Assembly (NCBI GenBank): GCA_029339195.1
Contig: JAPTJF010000049.1
Coordinates: 159,659-223,658 of the forward strand
DNA length: 64,000 nt
Source: Micractinium sp. NFX-FRZ
Lineage: Eukaryota; Chlorophyta; Trebouxiophyceae; Chlorellales; Chlorellaceae
Direction: 5' to 3'
In this document: one piece after another, positions 11,901-24,900 of the stretch
How positions within the stretch are numbered: position 1 is the first letter of the stretch
Layout: every line of letters starts with the position of its first letter
Translations under genes and position numbers: made by a program
The notes under the pieces: model-generated
Seen by the model: only the letters and a program-made list of their open reading frames with translations
The model's database searches: none
Told to the model about the DNA's origin: nothing

Positions 11901-14900
11901 CACGGCATGCCACGGTGCCGCTGCTGTGAGGGGGGTCCCAGCTCTGCATCAGCTTTCCCCCTAGGCCCCTGGCCACCTTTTTCTTAGAAACCAAGGCCCT
12001 CCTCACCAGCAACCCCAGCCCCGCCAACCCCAGCCCACCTGGCAGCACGCCCACGGTCCAGTCGCTGACGCCGCTGAGGAACTGCGGCCGCCAGGCTGGC
12101 GGCACGCTGGCGCCCACCGCCAGGCTGTCCAGCTGAGCTGGCACCAGGAACAGCATATCCCCGGGGCGCAGCGCCCGCCCTTGGTGGCCGCCCATGTTGC
12201 CTCCGGGGAAGGTGGACTTGGAGCCCAGGTATTCGGGCACGTCAAAGCCACCTGCCACTGCAATGTAGGCGCGGGAGCCGCCGGTGGTGGCGCCCACGCG
12301 CACCACCTGCCCCCGCTTCACGGCAAAGCTCTGCCACATGGGAGCCTCGGCGCCGTCCAGGGTGACGGGAGCGTCGGCGCCGCACACGGCCACCACTGCA
12401 GGCGGGGCGGGGGTGGGGGCGAGGAGCGGCAGACGGTGGCAGTGAGTGTGGCAGTGGGAGGTGGGCAGCGCTCTGGGTTGGAGACATGCATCCTCTCTCC
12501 CGCTTGCCGCCCTCAGTCCTCGCACAGCCGGCCCATTGCCGCACTCCCGTCGCCTTCCCGCTAAGTGTCTCTCTGTCAGCCCGCCCTGTCAGTCAGTCAG
12601 CCCTGTGGTGGCACTGGCACACAACAAACACCCCCCTTCCCTCCGCAGCGCCCCCCTTTGCCGCCCTCACCCGAGTCTGTGAGGAACTTCATGGTGGGGC
12701 CAGTCAGGGTGACCTCCAGGGCAGCAGCGGCGTCGTCGTTGCCCACCAGCGCGTTGGCCAGCCTGCAGAGGGGGAGGCGTGCGGCGGAACGGGAGTGGCG
12801 GGATGAGGGCAGGAGCAAAGGGCGGGGTGGCGGCAGCCGTAGAGAGGCGGGTGGGGACCAGGGCGAAGCAGGGGTGGGTTGAGGGCCGCAGATGGCGGCT
12901 ACGCCGCCACTCTGCCTGCACTCAGAAGCTACAGATCCCAATCACCCCACAGGCATCCAGGCAGGCATGCCTGCACCCAGGCGGGCATGCAGGCGGGCGG
13001 TCGGACCTGTGGGAGAAGTCGTCCATGGGACCGGAGGGCGGCACGCCCACCGACCACAGTGCAACGCGCCCCGGGTAGTCCTGCACCGTCGTCTGCAGCC
13101 CAGCGTCAATAAACTCGACTGCGCACAGGGGGGAGAAAAGTAGGGAGGGAATTGGAGGGCGTGAGCGGTGTGGCCCGTGGACTTGGCGGAGGTGCCATCT
13201 GACCCTTCAAGATGCAGGCATCCACACCCTACCCTACACCAGCACCGCATGCAACCCATGCACCCCGCCCTACACCAGCACCGCATCACAGCATCCCACA
13301 CCAAGGCCCAATCGAAGCAATTCATGAGAACAAAGCAGACCCACCCGCGTGGGGCGCGTAGTCCAGGTACTCGACAAACTTGGTGGTCGTGTCGCCGGCG
13401 GCGTAGCGCGGGGAGGCGGCAATGACACGCAGGTACTCCAGGTTGGTGGTCACGCCCTTGAGCTGCGGGGTGGGAGAGGCGGGGTGGGAGGGGCAGGCAC
13501 ACAGGGCAGCGGTGGGCGGTGCGGGCAGGCAGGGGAGGCTGAGGTGCCAACCCCCCGCGATCGCTGGCCGCGGCCAGGGCAGGCAGAGCGGGGGCCGGTG
13601 GGCAGCCAGCCCTTGCACGGGACCCCACCTCACCATTTACCCCACTAGCAGTGTCATTCACTTCGCTGGCAGGAAGGCAATGTTCCCACAAGCCTTGGCA
13701 CGCACTCTCTCACACCTGCGTCTCGTCCAGCGCCGCACACATCTTGGCAATGGCCTCGGGGCGTCCCTCCGGGGAGTAGACCATCAGCTTGGCAAGCAGG
13801 GAGTCGTAGTAGGCTGGGCACAGGCGAGGTGTGGGGGGAAGGGGATGTGCAGGGGAGGGAGCATGTGAGGGGAAAGGCGTGGATTGGGAGGGCCCCCGCC
13901 TGGGCGCATGGCGTGGGCTGTCTGGGGAGCAGCGGGGCAGTGGAGGCAGCGCAGCCTGCCTGTCCCTTCTGCGCTGCCGCTGCACTCCACCTATACCGCT
14001 GCACTCCACCTATACCCTACCCCTGCTCCACTCTGCCCCACGCTTCCCTGCCCCGCTGCCCACCCACCCCTCCTTCCCTCCCTCCCCTTCCGGCACCCAC
14101 TCACCCGACACCTCCACGCCCGTCTCCACCCATGTGTCCACCCGGTTCTCCGTCGCCGTGGGCCACGCCACCAGGCCCAGCACGCCGGTGCAGGGGCGGT
14201 AGTTGTGGGCGGGATCCTCCGCACAGATGCGCACCTCGATGGCCTGCCCCACCATGGCGGGCTGGTACGAGGCCAGGTCAGACGGGAGCTCGCTGCCGGG
14301 GGCGCCCTGCAGTGGGGGGAGACGAAGGGGCAGGAGAAGGTGGGGAGGGGGCAGGGTGGGAAGGGCGGGGACGTAGGAGGGCGGCTCGCTGCCTGGTGCA
14401 GCCCGTGGGGGGGAGAGGCTGGAGCGCATTTGCTGGCTGGCTGTGCTGCCCCACGGCCCGCTCCACAACACCCTGCCAATGCATGCACGCGCTCCCCGCA
14501 TGGTCCTGGCCTGCCGCCCGATCGCACTCCTTTCCCTTCCCCCGGCACACCTGCAGCTCAAACTGCCAGCACACCAGGTCCACGCCGCTGACCATCTCCG
14601 TGATGCCGTGCTCCACCTGCACAGCAGGCACAGCGTGGGCTCAGTGCACAGCAGGCACAGCGTGGGCTCAGTGCACAGTGCACGGTCAGACACGCTGCAC
14701 ACTGGAAGGCAGGCGGCGGAGGGGGGGAGGCGGTCATGGGCACAGCCCATCCCAGAGGCCAGCTGCCACGCTGGCGTTTGCAGCACCCCTTCCTGCACCC
14801 ACCCACTGGGTACACTTCCACCCCCACATAACACCATGCCACACCACACCCGTGCACACACACTTGCCTGCAGGCGTGTGTTGACCTCCAGGAAGTAAAA

Positions 14901-17135
14901 CTCCCCGGTGTCGTCATCAACAATGTACTCCACAGTGCCCGCAGACCTGCACACGGGAGGTGCACACATGCCGCCAGCACATGAGCATCTGAGAGCACGT
15001 CGCGGTGCAGTGCAGGAGGCGGCGGGGGCTGGGCGCTGTGCCTGCCGCCCACGCACCATAGGGCCGCTGCGCCATCCCCAGACATCAAGCGCTTGTGCAG
15101 CCGTGCTCGCCCCACATGTTACTCACGCTAATCCTTCCTGCACACCCAGCCATCCTGGCACCCACCCCAGCCCCCGCCCACCTGTACTTGGCCAGCTTGC
15201 CCAGCCGCTTGGCGGCCCCCTGCAGCTGCTCCCGAAGCTCGGGGGTCACAAAGGGCGAGGGGCTCTCCTCCAGCACCTTCTGGTGCCGCCGCTGCAGCAG
15301 GGGGAAGGGGGGAGGTGGCAGGGGGGAGGGAGCGATAGGCAATGTGGGTTCACTAAAAAGGTTCCCAAAGCAGGCTGGGCGCTCACAAGGCGGTGCTGCC
15401 GCCGCTGGTGCCAAACCCCGGGGGAGCAGGAAGGCGACGGCCCAGCCGGGCATCGGAGTGGCGGCTGCTACTGCCCAGCTGCACTGGAGGGCCCGCCCCA
15501 CCCCGGCCTACGGGCCGACCAGAAGCACTCCCAGCTGCTACCACCCACTCACTGTTCATGGCCCACCATGCATGCCCCACCCCAGCCGCGGGCCACTTGG
15601 CACAGCAGCGCTCCTGCCTCACACTCACACACACCTGGATGGAGCACTCGCGCTCTGGGAAGGCCACCACGTTGCCCTGCCCATCGCCAAAGATCTGGAC
15701 CTCGATGTGGCGTGCGCGCTGCACATACTTCTCCACAAACACGCCGGCGTCGCCAAAGGCGGCGGCGCCCTGGCGTGCCGCGGAGATGAAGTTGTTGGCC
15801 ACCTCCTCCTCGGTGCGGCAGATGTGGATGCCGATGCCGCCGCCGCCGCCTGCACACGGGTCGCATGGGGTTGTGGGTGACTGAGCCCGCGGGGTGTTCC
15901 TGCTGTCGTACGCATGCGGGGCAGCACAGGGCAAGACACTGCAGGCCTGCAGAGGCACCGCGCGTGCAGTGGCTCAGCTGCCCGAGCATGTCTCCACGCT
16001 GTTCCCCGCCTTCCGTGCACAGCACAGCACAGCACAGCGCGCAGGCTCACCGGTGGCCTTGAGCAGCACGGGCAGCCCCACTTTGCGTGCATACTCGAGC
16101 GCCTCCTCGCCGCTGCTCAGCAGAGGGCTTCCGGCCAGGATGGGCACCTCTGCTTGCTCCGCAAGCTCACGTGCGGTGTGCTTCTGTGCAAACATGCCCA
16201 TCGTCTCTGCTCCAGGCGAGGCGGGGCGGGGCGCATGGGGCGCGGGTGGGTGGAAGCATGGGTGAGAGCAGGGATGGGAGAGCATGGGCAAGGCACAGGA
16301 GCATGCCAGGAGCGGGACAGTCATGGCATTGGCATAAAGGCCAGGCAGGCTTCCAGAGGTAGTTTTACACACTTTGAACGCTTGCATCGGTGCCACGCAT
16401 GCACGCATGCCGCCTGTGAGCTCGCCCCGCACGGCCCCCAACCTGCCCTGCCCCCACTGCATCCGCACGCAGCCGGGCCCAACCAAGCAGGCGTCGCACC
16501 CGCGGTGGGGCCGATGAAGGCGATGCCGTTGTCCTCGCACATTGCGCTGAACTCTGTGTTCTCTGAAAGGAAGCCGTAGCCGGGGAAGACGGCATCGCAG
16601 CCTGTGGGATGTGAAGGATTAAGGCGAGGGCCAGGACCGGGGTTGGTTGGTGGTGGTGGGACCGGGAGGGCAGGTTTGTGGCGGTGGCGGCGGCCAGTTG
16701 ATGGGCAGGCAGGCAGGAGAGGTGGGTGTCGGCGTGGGCGCAATGCAGGGATTGCGCCGGGGCATGCACGGGCGCTGCCCTGTCCCCGCAGCGCCCGTGC
16801 CCTCGCTCCCGCCCTTGCCACGCATTGGCCCCACTCACGTGCGCCCCACCACCGATTGCCCTTTGCTCTTCGCCCCCCCGCACGCCTGCCCGGCGCCCCG
16901 CCCACCCACCCGTGCTCTTGGCCACCTCCAGAAGCTTCTGTGCGTTCAGGTACTCCTTGGGGCTGGCACCCAGGCACACGCTCTCGGGCGCCTGGAGCAC
17001 ATGCAGGCTGAGCGCATCTGGCTCTGTGAAGACCGCCACGCAGGGCAGGCCAAGCTTCTTGCAGGCGCGCTGCGCGCGGCAGCTGATCTCGCCGCGGTTG
17101 GCGATCAGGATCTTTGTGATCACGCCCAGGGTCAT
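4891..17135 (-). CDS. DUR1: Urea carboxylase (ATP- and biotin-dependent), 31 exons
   Basis: Carboxylates urea to allophanate, the first step of the ATP-dependent urea pathway. The model runs from ATG 17135 (context GCCACCATGA) to TGA 4891-4893 and gives 1240 aa. Residues 1-457 form a biotin carboxylase: [10 protein letters not shown], a glycine-rich [12 protein letters not shown] loop, and EVNTRLQVEH. Residues 458-799 form a KipA/AHS2-like domain (GVPPSGPMD). Residues ~800-1065 form a KipI/AHS1-like domain ([11 protein letters not shown]). The C-terminal biotinyl domain has EAMKME, biotin Lys about 1205. Exons include 16910-17135, 16500-16601, 12039-12395 and 4891-5019. Two introns are GC-AG (donors 14867 and 8888). 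There is no fused allophanate hydrolase, unlike the yeast bifunctional enzyme. An open Ala-rich stretch upstream lacks an ATG; an N-terminal extension from a further exon cannot be excluded. Confidence 0.93.
5089..5136 (-). repeat. Intronic pseudo-copy of the biotin-attachment exon
   Basis: In intron 30, the start of the last urea-carboxylase exon (4974-5019) is repeated about 115 bp upstream in transcript order. It still encodes [15 protein letters not shown] beside the real [15 protein letters not shown], so a second AMK biotin motif is legible. The acceptor cag has become cat in the copy, so it is probably not spliced. Confidence 0.75.
5933..5973. repeat. (ATTG)n microsatellite
   Basis: About ten uninterrupted ATTG units lie in a urea-carboxylase intron between exons 5627-5717 and 6129-6260. 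Length polymorphism is expected; no function is apparent. Confidence 0.95.
9280..9309 (-). repeat. Intronic copy of a urea-carboxylase exon 3' end plus donor
   Basis: The end of exon 9417-9490 with its GTGAGCTGGCGGGG donor region (9402-9431) is repeated about 121 bp further into the intron with two or three mismatches. It could act as a decoy donor. Confidence 0.6.
10570..10760 (-). repeat. Two intronic repeats starting at a urea-carboxylase exon acceptor
   Basis: Blocks beginning near 10574 and 10674 repeat the start of exon 10336-10499 (GTINFTGDM). The second still reads DTINFASPH after a ccag acceptor. Each is followed by a similar ggcgtg...ttggtcggttggc tail, so the intron is built from about three ~80-100-bp tandem units. 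Confidence 0.6.
14381..14412 (-). repeat. Intronic copy of a urea-carboxylase exon 5' end
   Basis: The start of exon 14105-14306 ([11 protein letters not shown]) is echoed about 96 bp upstream in the transcript as [11 protein letters not shown], together with its purine-rich flank. The copy is diverged and no longer has a perfect acceptor. Confidence 0.5.
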
Positions 17136-18932
17136 GGTGGCCACCTCTGCTGCTGCTGCTGCCGCTGCTGCTGCTGCCGCTGGACCGGGTGTGCCCGCCT
17201 GCTCTGTGCCAGCTGGCACTTGCTGCGTGGCCAGAGGTGTGCTGGGGGCGTGGGGCTCTGCCACTGCCGCTGCTGCCGCGACTGCAGGTGAGTGGAGCGT
17301 ATGAAGTGGCAGGTGTGACAGCGTGGGGCACAGCGAAAGCAGCAGCCGCACAGCGAGGAAGGGAGGCGGGGCCGGTGGGGCACTCGGGGCGGCGGGGCTG
17401 CCCCTCGCTGGCGGCAGGAGGCGCCGCCGCCGCCGCCATCCCTCCCTGGGGGCACTTGTGCTGGCAGTGCCGCAGCTGCTCCTTGCGTACGGCTAGCAGA
17501 TTGGGCATCCCGCTGGGTGCATAAACGCCCTCCAGCCCGCGCAGTCTGGGCCGTGTGCGCACGTGCATGTTACCCATACACACAGTTTTTGCAGGCCTGC
17601 CGCCGATCACCGCCTCCTCATTGAGAAATATGCTCAGCAAACCAATTGCAGCCGGCTACCACAGCCCTAGCGCTAGGGCTCTATCCCCACCTGCAAGGGC
17701 TTGGCACTAGCCGCGCTTGGCAGGCCGGTTGGTGGTCAGCTGGATTGGAACAAAAGCTGAGGGCCAGCTGCGGCTTGGGCAGAGTCAAGGTGCGCCCAAC
17801 GATGTGGGCTGGCCGGAAAGGACTGCGCACGGGGCCAGCCACCTGGGTGCATGGGGTCCACCTGTGGCTGGCAGCGATTCGACCAGCGGCGCCGGCAGGT
17901 TGTACTTTTTGGACAATGAGGACCCCAAAGGGGTTAGAAAAGCACGGTTGTTGTAAGAGCCAGGTTTGCTGGAGCTCCGCCGCCGTTGGCTGTACAGCAG
18001 GAACCTTGCCTGGCGGCGGGCCGTCAAATGTGCACCGCCGCACTCTGGTCCTTGCCACCACCTTTTCCTGTTCCTTCGTGTGCCCATCAGTAACTGCGCA
18101 CTCTGCCAGGAGGTTCTGGAGCAAAGGCAAGGGCGGTGGCCCGGGACCTGTTTGAAACACGTGTAGTGTGCACCCACGTCTGGCGACAGCTCTGCTGCTG
18201 CCGTGAGAAGCACCCATCCTTGCATCAACAATGTTGCTTATGCCGGTGCAAAAAGCAAGTTGTGGTACTTGGAGGAGCCCAGACTGGCGCCTGGGGTGGA
18301 TTGGGCGCATGCATGTATGGCCAAGCCGCTAGCGGCCCACTGCACCCATGTGGACGGTACCTGATGCGGGTGGACCCAGGCGAGGGTGGCCCCGCTGGCA
18401 TGTGCCCTTCCACCCCACAAAAGGCTCCCTCCGCCCCTCACGCCTGCCATTTCGATCATTCACCAAGGAGCTCGGTGGTGAGTTCCCATCGTCTGGCCTG
18501 TCCCTACCACAGGGTACCCCACAGCCACTCAAAGCCCTGCACCCACGGGCAGCGCTACTCCCGGCCTCAACGGCGCGCATCGCAGGCGAGGTGAGCCTCT
18601 CCGAGCATGGTCGGCCCGGAGCTAGCAGCGGCGGAGCTGTGCGCTCGTCGCAGTGGGCGTGGCCAATGCCCTAGCTGGGACGACCATCTCATCGTGCCCG
18701 GATTGTGCGCAATTGCGGGCGCCCGCCCCTGGCACCAACCTCTGTGGGCATGCCATGGCCAGGGCAGCGGCGAGCAGGGCCCGGCAGTGCCGCCCACCTA
18801 GGGCTGGGGCGCCGGCGCACCCGGGGCGCTGCCCCCAGGTTCCCGCCCTCAGGTTCCCGCCCTGCCGCCCAAGTGCTTGCCTGCTGACCTCAGCCCACCC
18901 CCTGCCCCTGGCCGCTACTGCAGTGAGCAATC
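17136..18932. promoter_or_regulatory. Divergent intergenic region between urea carboxylase and DUR3
   Basis: The two gene starts face away from each other across 1.8 kb, so the promoters of both urea genes should lie here. Co-regulation by nitrogen status is an inference from the arrangement. Some open frames occur (for example minus 17681-18310), but they resemble nothing known and lack splice-supported continuation. A short 5' extension of urea carboxylase may occupy 17136-17460. I could not identify a specific operator with confidence. Confidence 0.45.
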
Positions 18933-21900
18933 ATGGCGGCAAACAGTGACATGTGAGCGGGGCGTGCTTTTGGGCAGGCGTGTTGGTCCGCCATGGTTGA
19001 GCACCGCCGGTCGGCAGCTGCTCCGGTGCCGGTGGGCACCACATGCATTCAGATGCCAGCCGCACCACGGCAAGCACCCAACACTGACGCACTCCCTGCC
19101 CATATGCCCACGCTGTCCACCCTGCAGGTATGTGGGCCCCAACTGGTGCGGCGTCTGCCCCGAGGGCAGCCCCCTGGCGGGCGAGTCTGGGTGAGTGGCA
19201 GCGCCGCTATCAGCGGCGGCAGCAGCGGCACCACCGCCGGCGGGCGGGGCTCCTCGCTCTTGTGGAACAGCCCTCCTGCATGCTTTCCTGGCTTCTTTCC
19301 TCAGCACCTATCTATCAGCAGCCGCGCCCAGGGACCTGCCCGGTGGCAACAGCGTGCAGCGGGCCCTGCGCGGTGGCCCCCTCCTGCACGCTCTTCCTCG
19401 CGCATCAACGCCTCCGCCTTCCACCCCGCACCACCTCACACCCTCCGCTCCCCCCCCTCCGCTGCCCTCCTCACGTGCAGCAAGTGCAATGCTTTCGGCA
19501 TCGCCGAGTACAACTGCCTGGACTCCTTCTTTGGAGGCACCCCCCCGCTGCCCCAGGGCTACGGATACGGGTGAGCCTGCTGCTGCCCGCGCTGCCTTCT
19601 GGGGCCTGCCTGCTGTACGCTTGTGCAGCTGCTGCCCGCACCGGACCTGTCCTCCCACACGCAGCACTCTCAAACTCTCCAGGCCTCTCCTCCCACTGTC
19701 TCTGGCCGTCCCTTTCCGGCCTCCACCCCCACTCCATCACCCCCGTCATTCCCTGGTGTCCTCCCCACCCTTCCTGGCCTGCCGGGTCGCACCGCGTCCT
19801 CACCCCTGCTCCCCGCCCGCCACCTCCCCCCACGCCCTGCAGCATCGTGATTGCCTTTGGCGTCTTCTTCTCCGTCGTCACCTCCTTCCTCGTCTGGCTG
19901 GACTACCGCTATGGCGGCACCAAGCAGACCTCCGAGCAGTTCAACACCGCCGGCCGCTCCGTCAAGACTGGCCTGATCGCCAACGTCATCGTGTCCGAGT
20001 GGACCTGGGCCGCCACCCTGCTGCAGAGGTGGGGCCTGGAAGCAGCGGGTGTGGAGTGGCGCGTGGGGATAAGATTGTGCCCAGCTGCCCCTGCATGCCC
20101 GACGCCTGTGCAAGCCGAGCCTCCTGCCCGCTCCAACCACCCGCCTCCATTGACCACCCTCACTCACCCCTTGTCCACCCCGCCCCCATCTCTCGCCCTC
20201 CCGCCCCGCAGTTCCAACGTGGCATGGCAGTACGGCGTGTCTGGCCCCTTCTGGTACGCCTCCGGCGCCACCATCCAGATCCTGCTGTTCGGCATCCTGG
20301 CCGTTGAGATCAAGCGCAAGGCGCCCAACGCGCACACCATGCTGGAGATCATCCGCGCTCGCTGGGGCAACACCGCGCACAAGGTGAGGGGCTGGGGGAG
20401 GGTGAGTGTGAAGTGCATCCTGGATGAGGTTGAAGTGAAGTGTGCAGTGGCGCGCATGCAGGGCCTGCCTGCCTGCCGTGACTGCCTGCCAGGCCCCGCC
20501 TGCCCGCCAGAACCAGCATCTCACCGCCGGCCTGCCCCCCCACACCCCACCCCACCCCGCAGGTCTTCTTCTTCTTTGCCATCCTCACCAACATCATTGT
20601 GTGCGCCATGCTCCTGCTGGGAGGCGCCGCCGTGACCCAGGCGCTGACCGGTGAGCCCCCTCTTTTTCTTTGCCGCCTTGCTGTGCATGCGGCAGGCAGC
20701 ATGCCGCGCAGCCACGCTCTCCTGCCTGCCGCCCAGCTTGTGCTCCTCTGCCAGCCAGCCTTAAGAGCCAACCACCAATCCCTCGCACGTTTCCCAACCC
20801 ACCGCTGCCCCGCAGGCATGAACCTGTATGCCGCCGCCATGCTGATCCCCGTGGGTGTGATCATGTACACCGCCCACGGCGGCCTCAAGGCCACCTTCAT
20901 GTCGACTTACCTGCACACCGTGGTCGTCTTCATCGCCCTCTGCCTCTTCGCCTTTGAGATCTACGCCACCCCCAACACCGGTAGGCTGGCAACACTTTGT
21001 CGTACAATCACGCCGGCGGGGGACGGCGCAAGCACATGTGCCGCCAGTCCACACCCCCACCTGCACCCCCCGGCCCACTCCAACCTATGCCCTCCCCCAC
21101 TCTTGCTTCCCCCCTGGCTTGCAGGCCTGGGCTCCCCCGGCTCTGTGTGGGAGCACCTGACCGACATTGCCCAGAAGGGCGGCGCCTACAAGGGCCCCGT
21201 GGCCGACAACAAGGAGGGCTCCTACATCACCATGTTCTCCAAGGGAGGCCTCATCTTTGGCGTCATCAACGTCATGTGAGCAGCACGGGCGGTGGAGGGG
21301 TAGGAGGTGGCGACAGCGGCGGTGGGGTGCCTGCCCGCCTCCCGGCGCCTGCCGACAGCCCCTGGCACCCCTGAATGCCTCCCTGACCCCTTCTGTTGCC
21401 TCCCCCTCCCTTCCCTTGATGCAGCGGCAACTTTGGGACGGTTTTTGGTGAGTGTGGGGCAGGGGGCAGGGGGCAGTCCGCTTAGCTGTTCAGTGGGCAG
21501 TGGGGCAGTCCGCTTGGGTGTTCAGTGGGCAGGGGGCAGTCCGCTTGGCTGTCCCCTGTTCCTGCCGGCCCCTCTGGCCCGCCCCATCTCTGTTGCCTGT
21601 CCGTCGCTGCTGCCCACCAGCAGCAGCGCATCCAAGCCCACGGCTGCCAGGCTCAAAACAGCCCAGCCTTGCCCGCCTGCATCTGTTTTTCCTTTGCCTC
21701 ATCCTCCCCCCGTCTCAACCCTCAGTTGGCTACTCAGTTTGTTTCGTTTACAGTGTTGGTTGCTGTGCGTGCGGTGTGGTGTGTGGTGTGCTGCCGTGTG
21801 CGTGGCGGGAGCAGCAGGGGACGTGGGAGCGCTCCCCCCGCCTGCCCGCCCTTGCACCCGCCTGCCCGCCCTTGCACATGCCTGCCCACAGCCTTGATGC

Positions 21901-24900
21901 GCTCAATGCTGCACCCAGCTCAGCTCGCACGGGCCCGCCTGCATGCCGCCTCCAGCAACAGCCCCTGTTGACCAATCACTAACTAACCTCCCCCCGCCTC
22001 TCTCCCCCCCCTCCATCCCCCCCGCCCCCTTGGCTCGTCCTTCCTTCAGTCGGTGAGTTCTCCCCAACTGCTGCTTTTTAAATGCTGGTCTGCTGCTTGG
22101 GCGCCTCCGGCACCACTGTTTTGCTTGGCACGGCTCTCTTTCCTCTTGTTGCGTGCGCCTCGATGCTTATGCTGGTGGGCATCTTGCGCCTACAACTGTG
22201 GTTTCATTCCCCTTTGTGCATAAAGCGCCGCCAGCTGAACTGCTGAAACCCCATTGCACCCGCGCTGCACCCCTCTCACCCTCTCCCTCCCGCATTTCCC
22301 CCCTCCCTCCCTCCCCCTCCTGCCCCCCGCAGACCAGGCCTACTGGATGGGCGCCATTGCCTCCCGCCCCTCTGCCTCCTACAAGGGCTACATCCTGGGC
22401 GGTCTCATGTGGTTCTCCATCCCCTTCACCCTGGCCACCTCCCTGGGCCTGGCCTCCGTCGCACTCGACCTGCCCATCACCAAGAGCGAGGCCGGCGCCG
22501 GCCTGGTGCCCCCCGCCGTGGCCGTGCACATCCTGGGCAAGAGCGGCGCCGTGTGGATCACCATCATGCTGGTGAGCCGGGGAGGGGGCGTAGGGTGCCT
22601 TCTCAACGGCAGCGCCTGCGTTGGGTTGGCGGCGCTGAGAAGCAGCAGCAGACAGCAAGGAGATTGGGCAAAGCCAGGCATGCACGTAGCGAAAGTGGTC
22701 TCACGCCTTCCCTCCCTCCCTCCCTCCCCCCCGCACAGTTCATGGCGGTGACCTCCACCGGCTCTGCTGAGCTCATCGCCGTCTCCTCCCTCTTCGCCTA
22801 CGACTTCTACCGGTGAGGCGGCTGGCCGGCGGGAGTGGTGGCCGGGAGCAGATGCGCTGGGAGCTCGCTACCTGTGCATTGCGCGCGCTCGCCCCCTGCT
22901 CCAATTCCCCCCCCACATACACAACCCTCAACCACCTCTCCATCCCCTCCCCTGTCTCCCCCTCGCTGCTGCAGCACCTACATCAACCCCAAGGCCACCG
23001 GCAAGGAGATCATCCGCATGTCCCGCTACTGCATTGTCACCTTTGGCCTGTTCATGGGTGTGCTCGCCATCATCCTCTTCAAGATCGGCCTCTCCCTGGG
23101 CTGGGTCTACCTGTGAGTGGCCTGGCTTGACCATTGCCAGCTTTCTCAGCTTGGCTGGGGTGGCACGCATGCATGCATGGCCCTACCCCAGCATTGCGCG
23201 CAGCTGCTTGCCTGCCTGCTGTGCCATCCCCTCTCCCTCGCCACCCCTGCCTGCCCGCACCACCCCTGCCGCCGCTCTCGACCCCACTCACCCTCGCCTC
23301 CCCCCGGCCTCCCCTCCCCGCAGGTTCATGGGCATTGCCATTGGCGGCGCCGTGGCCCCAATCTACATGGCCCTGGTGTGGAGCAAGGCCAGCAGCGTCG
23401 CCGCCATCACCGGCGCCATTTCCGGCACCTTCCTGGGCCTCATGGCCTGGCTGGTCACCTGCCAGGCCTACTACGGCAAGATCAACATTGACAACCTGGG
23501 CGGCGACTACCCCATGCTTGCCGGCAACCTGGCCTCGATCCTCGGCTCCCTGGCCATTGTCAGCGTCATGTCGCTCATCAAGCCCCAGAACTATGACTGG
23601 AAGACCACCCGCGAGATCCCCACCATTGAGGAGGATGCCAGCGCGCACCACGAGATGACTGGTGGGTGGGCAGGCTGGCAGGCAGGGGTGATGGGGGCCC
23701 GGCTGGGCCGCAGGAGGCCGGGGGTCCTGTTGGCAGGCGAGATGTAAATGGATGCATCGTTAGGGCACAGGCCTGGCTCCCCTTGCGGGGGGGGGGGCAT
23801 CGGTGGGCCTGGGACTGGCTGCCCCACTCCACACGCGGCCCTGCTCTTCCCACCCGCCCCACGCACCGCACCCCCTCCCCTCTCACACGCACCCCGTGCC
23901 CCTCTTCCCACCGCACCCACCCTCCCCCGCAGGCGTGGACAGCATGGACAGCATGGACAAGGCCAAGAAGATTATGATGTGGGTGGGCTGGGGCCTCTCC
24001 ATCACCCTGGTGGTCGTCTGGCCCCTGCTGGCCCTGCCCGCCGGCGTCTTCTCCAAGGTGAGTACGCAGAGCGAAAAAAATGAGTATACATATACACACA
24101 CACACCACAGCAGGGGGCGGGGCAAGGGTGAAAACACGGGTTGGCACCGCTTCTCGGCAGCCGTCGCTCGGCCCGTGGGATGGTTGCGGCTGGGGCCGGC
24201 AGCGACCCAGCATGGGGGTGGCCCCGCCGCCCACGCCGCCCGCAGGCATGCGCCCCGCCCCGCTGGCGCAGCTCCCCGCGCTGATCCCATCCCGCCACGC
24301 TGCCTCCCCTGCTGCCCCGTCTGCAGGGATACTTCACCTTCTGGGTGATCCTGTCCATTGTGTGGGGCCTGCTGGCCACCATTGTCTCCACCTCCCTGCC
24401 CCTCTGGGAGGCCCGCGAGTCGCTGTGGACCGGTGAGCCAGGGGGCGGTGGTGCCGTGGGGCGGCAGGGGATGTGTGGGGGCGGGGGGAGGAAGCCTGGG
24501 GGTGGGGCGCTTCCTGCTGCCGAGGCCCGCCCCCCGCTGCACTGGGCCCCCCATGCCTGCGTGCCTCGTTCTAGCACTGCTGCCGCCGCCACTGCTCCAC
24601 CACAGCCCGTCCAAAGGCGCTCACTGCTGCCTCCACTGCTCTGTCCACCCCCGCAGTCACCCGCAACCTGGTGACCTGCACCACCCCCACCGCGGAGGAG
24701 GAGCTCAGCGGCGAGGCCGTGCCCGGCGACTTTGCCAAGCAGGTAGGGATAGGGCGTGTGTGGTGCCACGAGTTGTGTATGCGTGTTGACAGCCCCTCTG
24801 TTGAGGGAATGAGCAGCAAGCCTTGCCAAGCACTGAGGGCCGCACGCATGCTTGCCCGCTAGCGCGCCGGCCTGGTGTGGCCGCACCCCTGTTCCCACCG

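Noticed and set aside
16911..17640. A longer urea-carboxylase N-terminus from a 439-codon open frame or from a hydrophobic start near 17351
   Set aside because: The apparent starts at 17640 and 17351 are TTG and GTG, not ATG. The first reads in a different frame from the carboxylase. ATG 17135 has an excellent context and starts just before KILIANRGE.
17681..18310. Minus-strand 209-codon open frame between urea carboxylase and DUR3
   Set aside because: No family resemblance, no splice-supported partners, and long open frames are expected by chance at this GC content.
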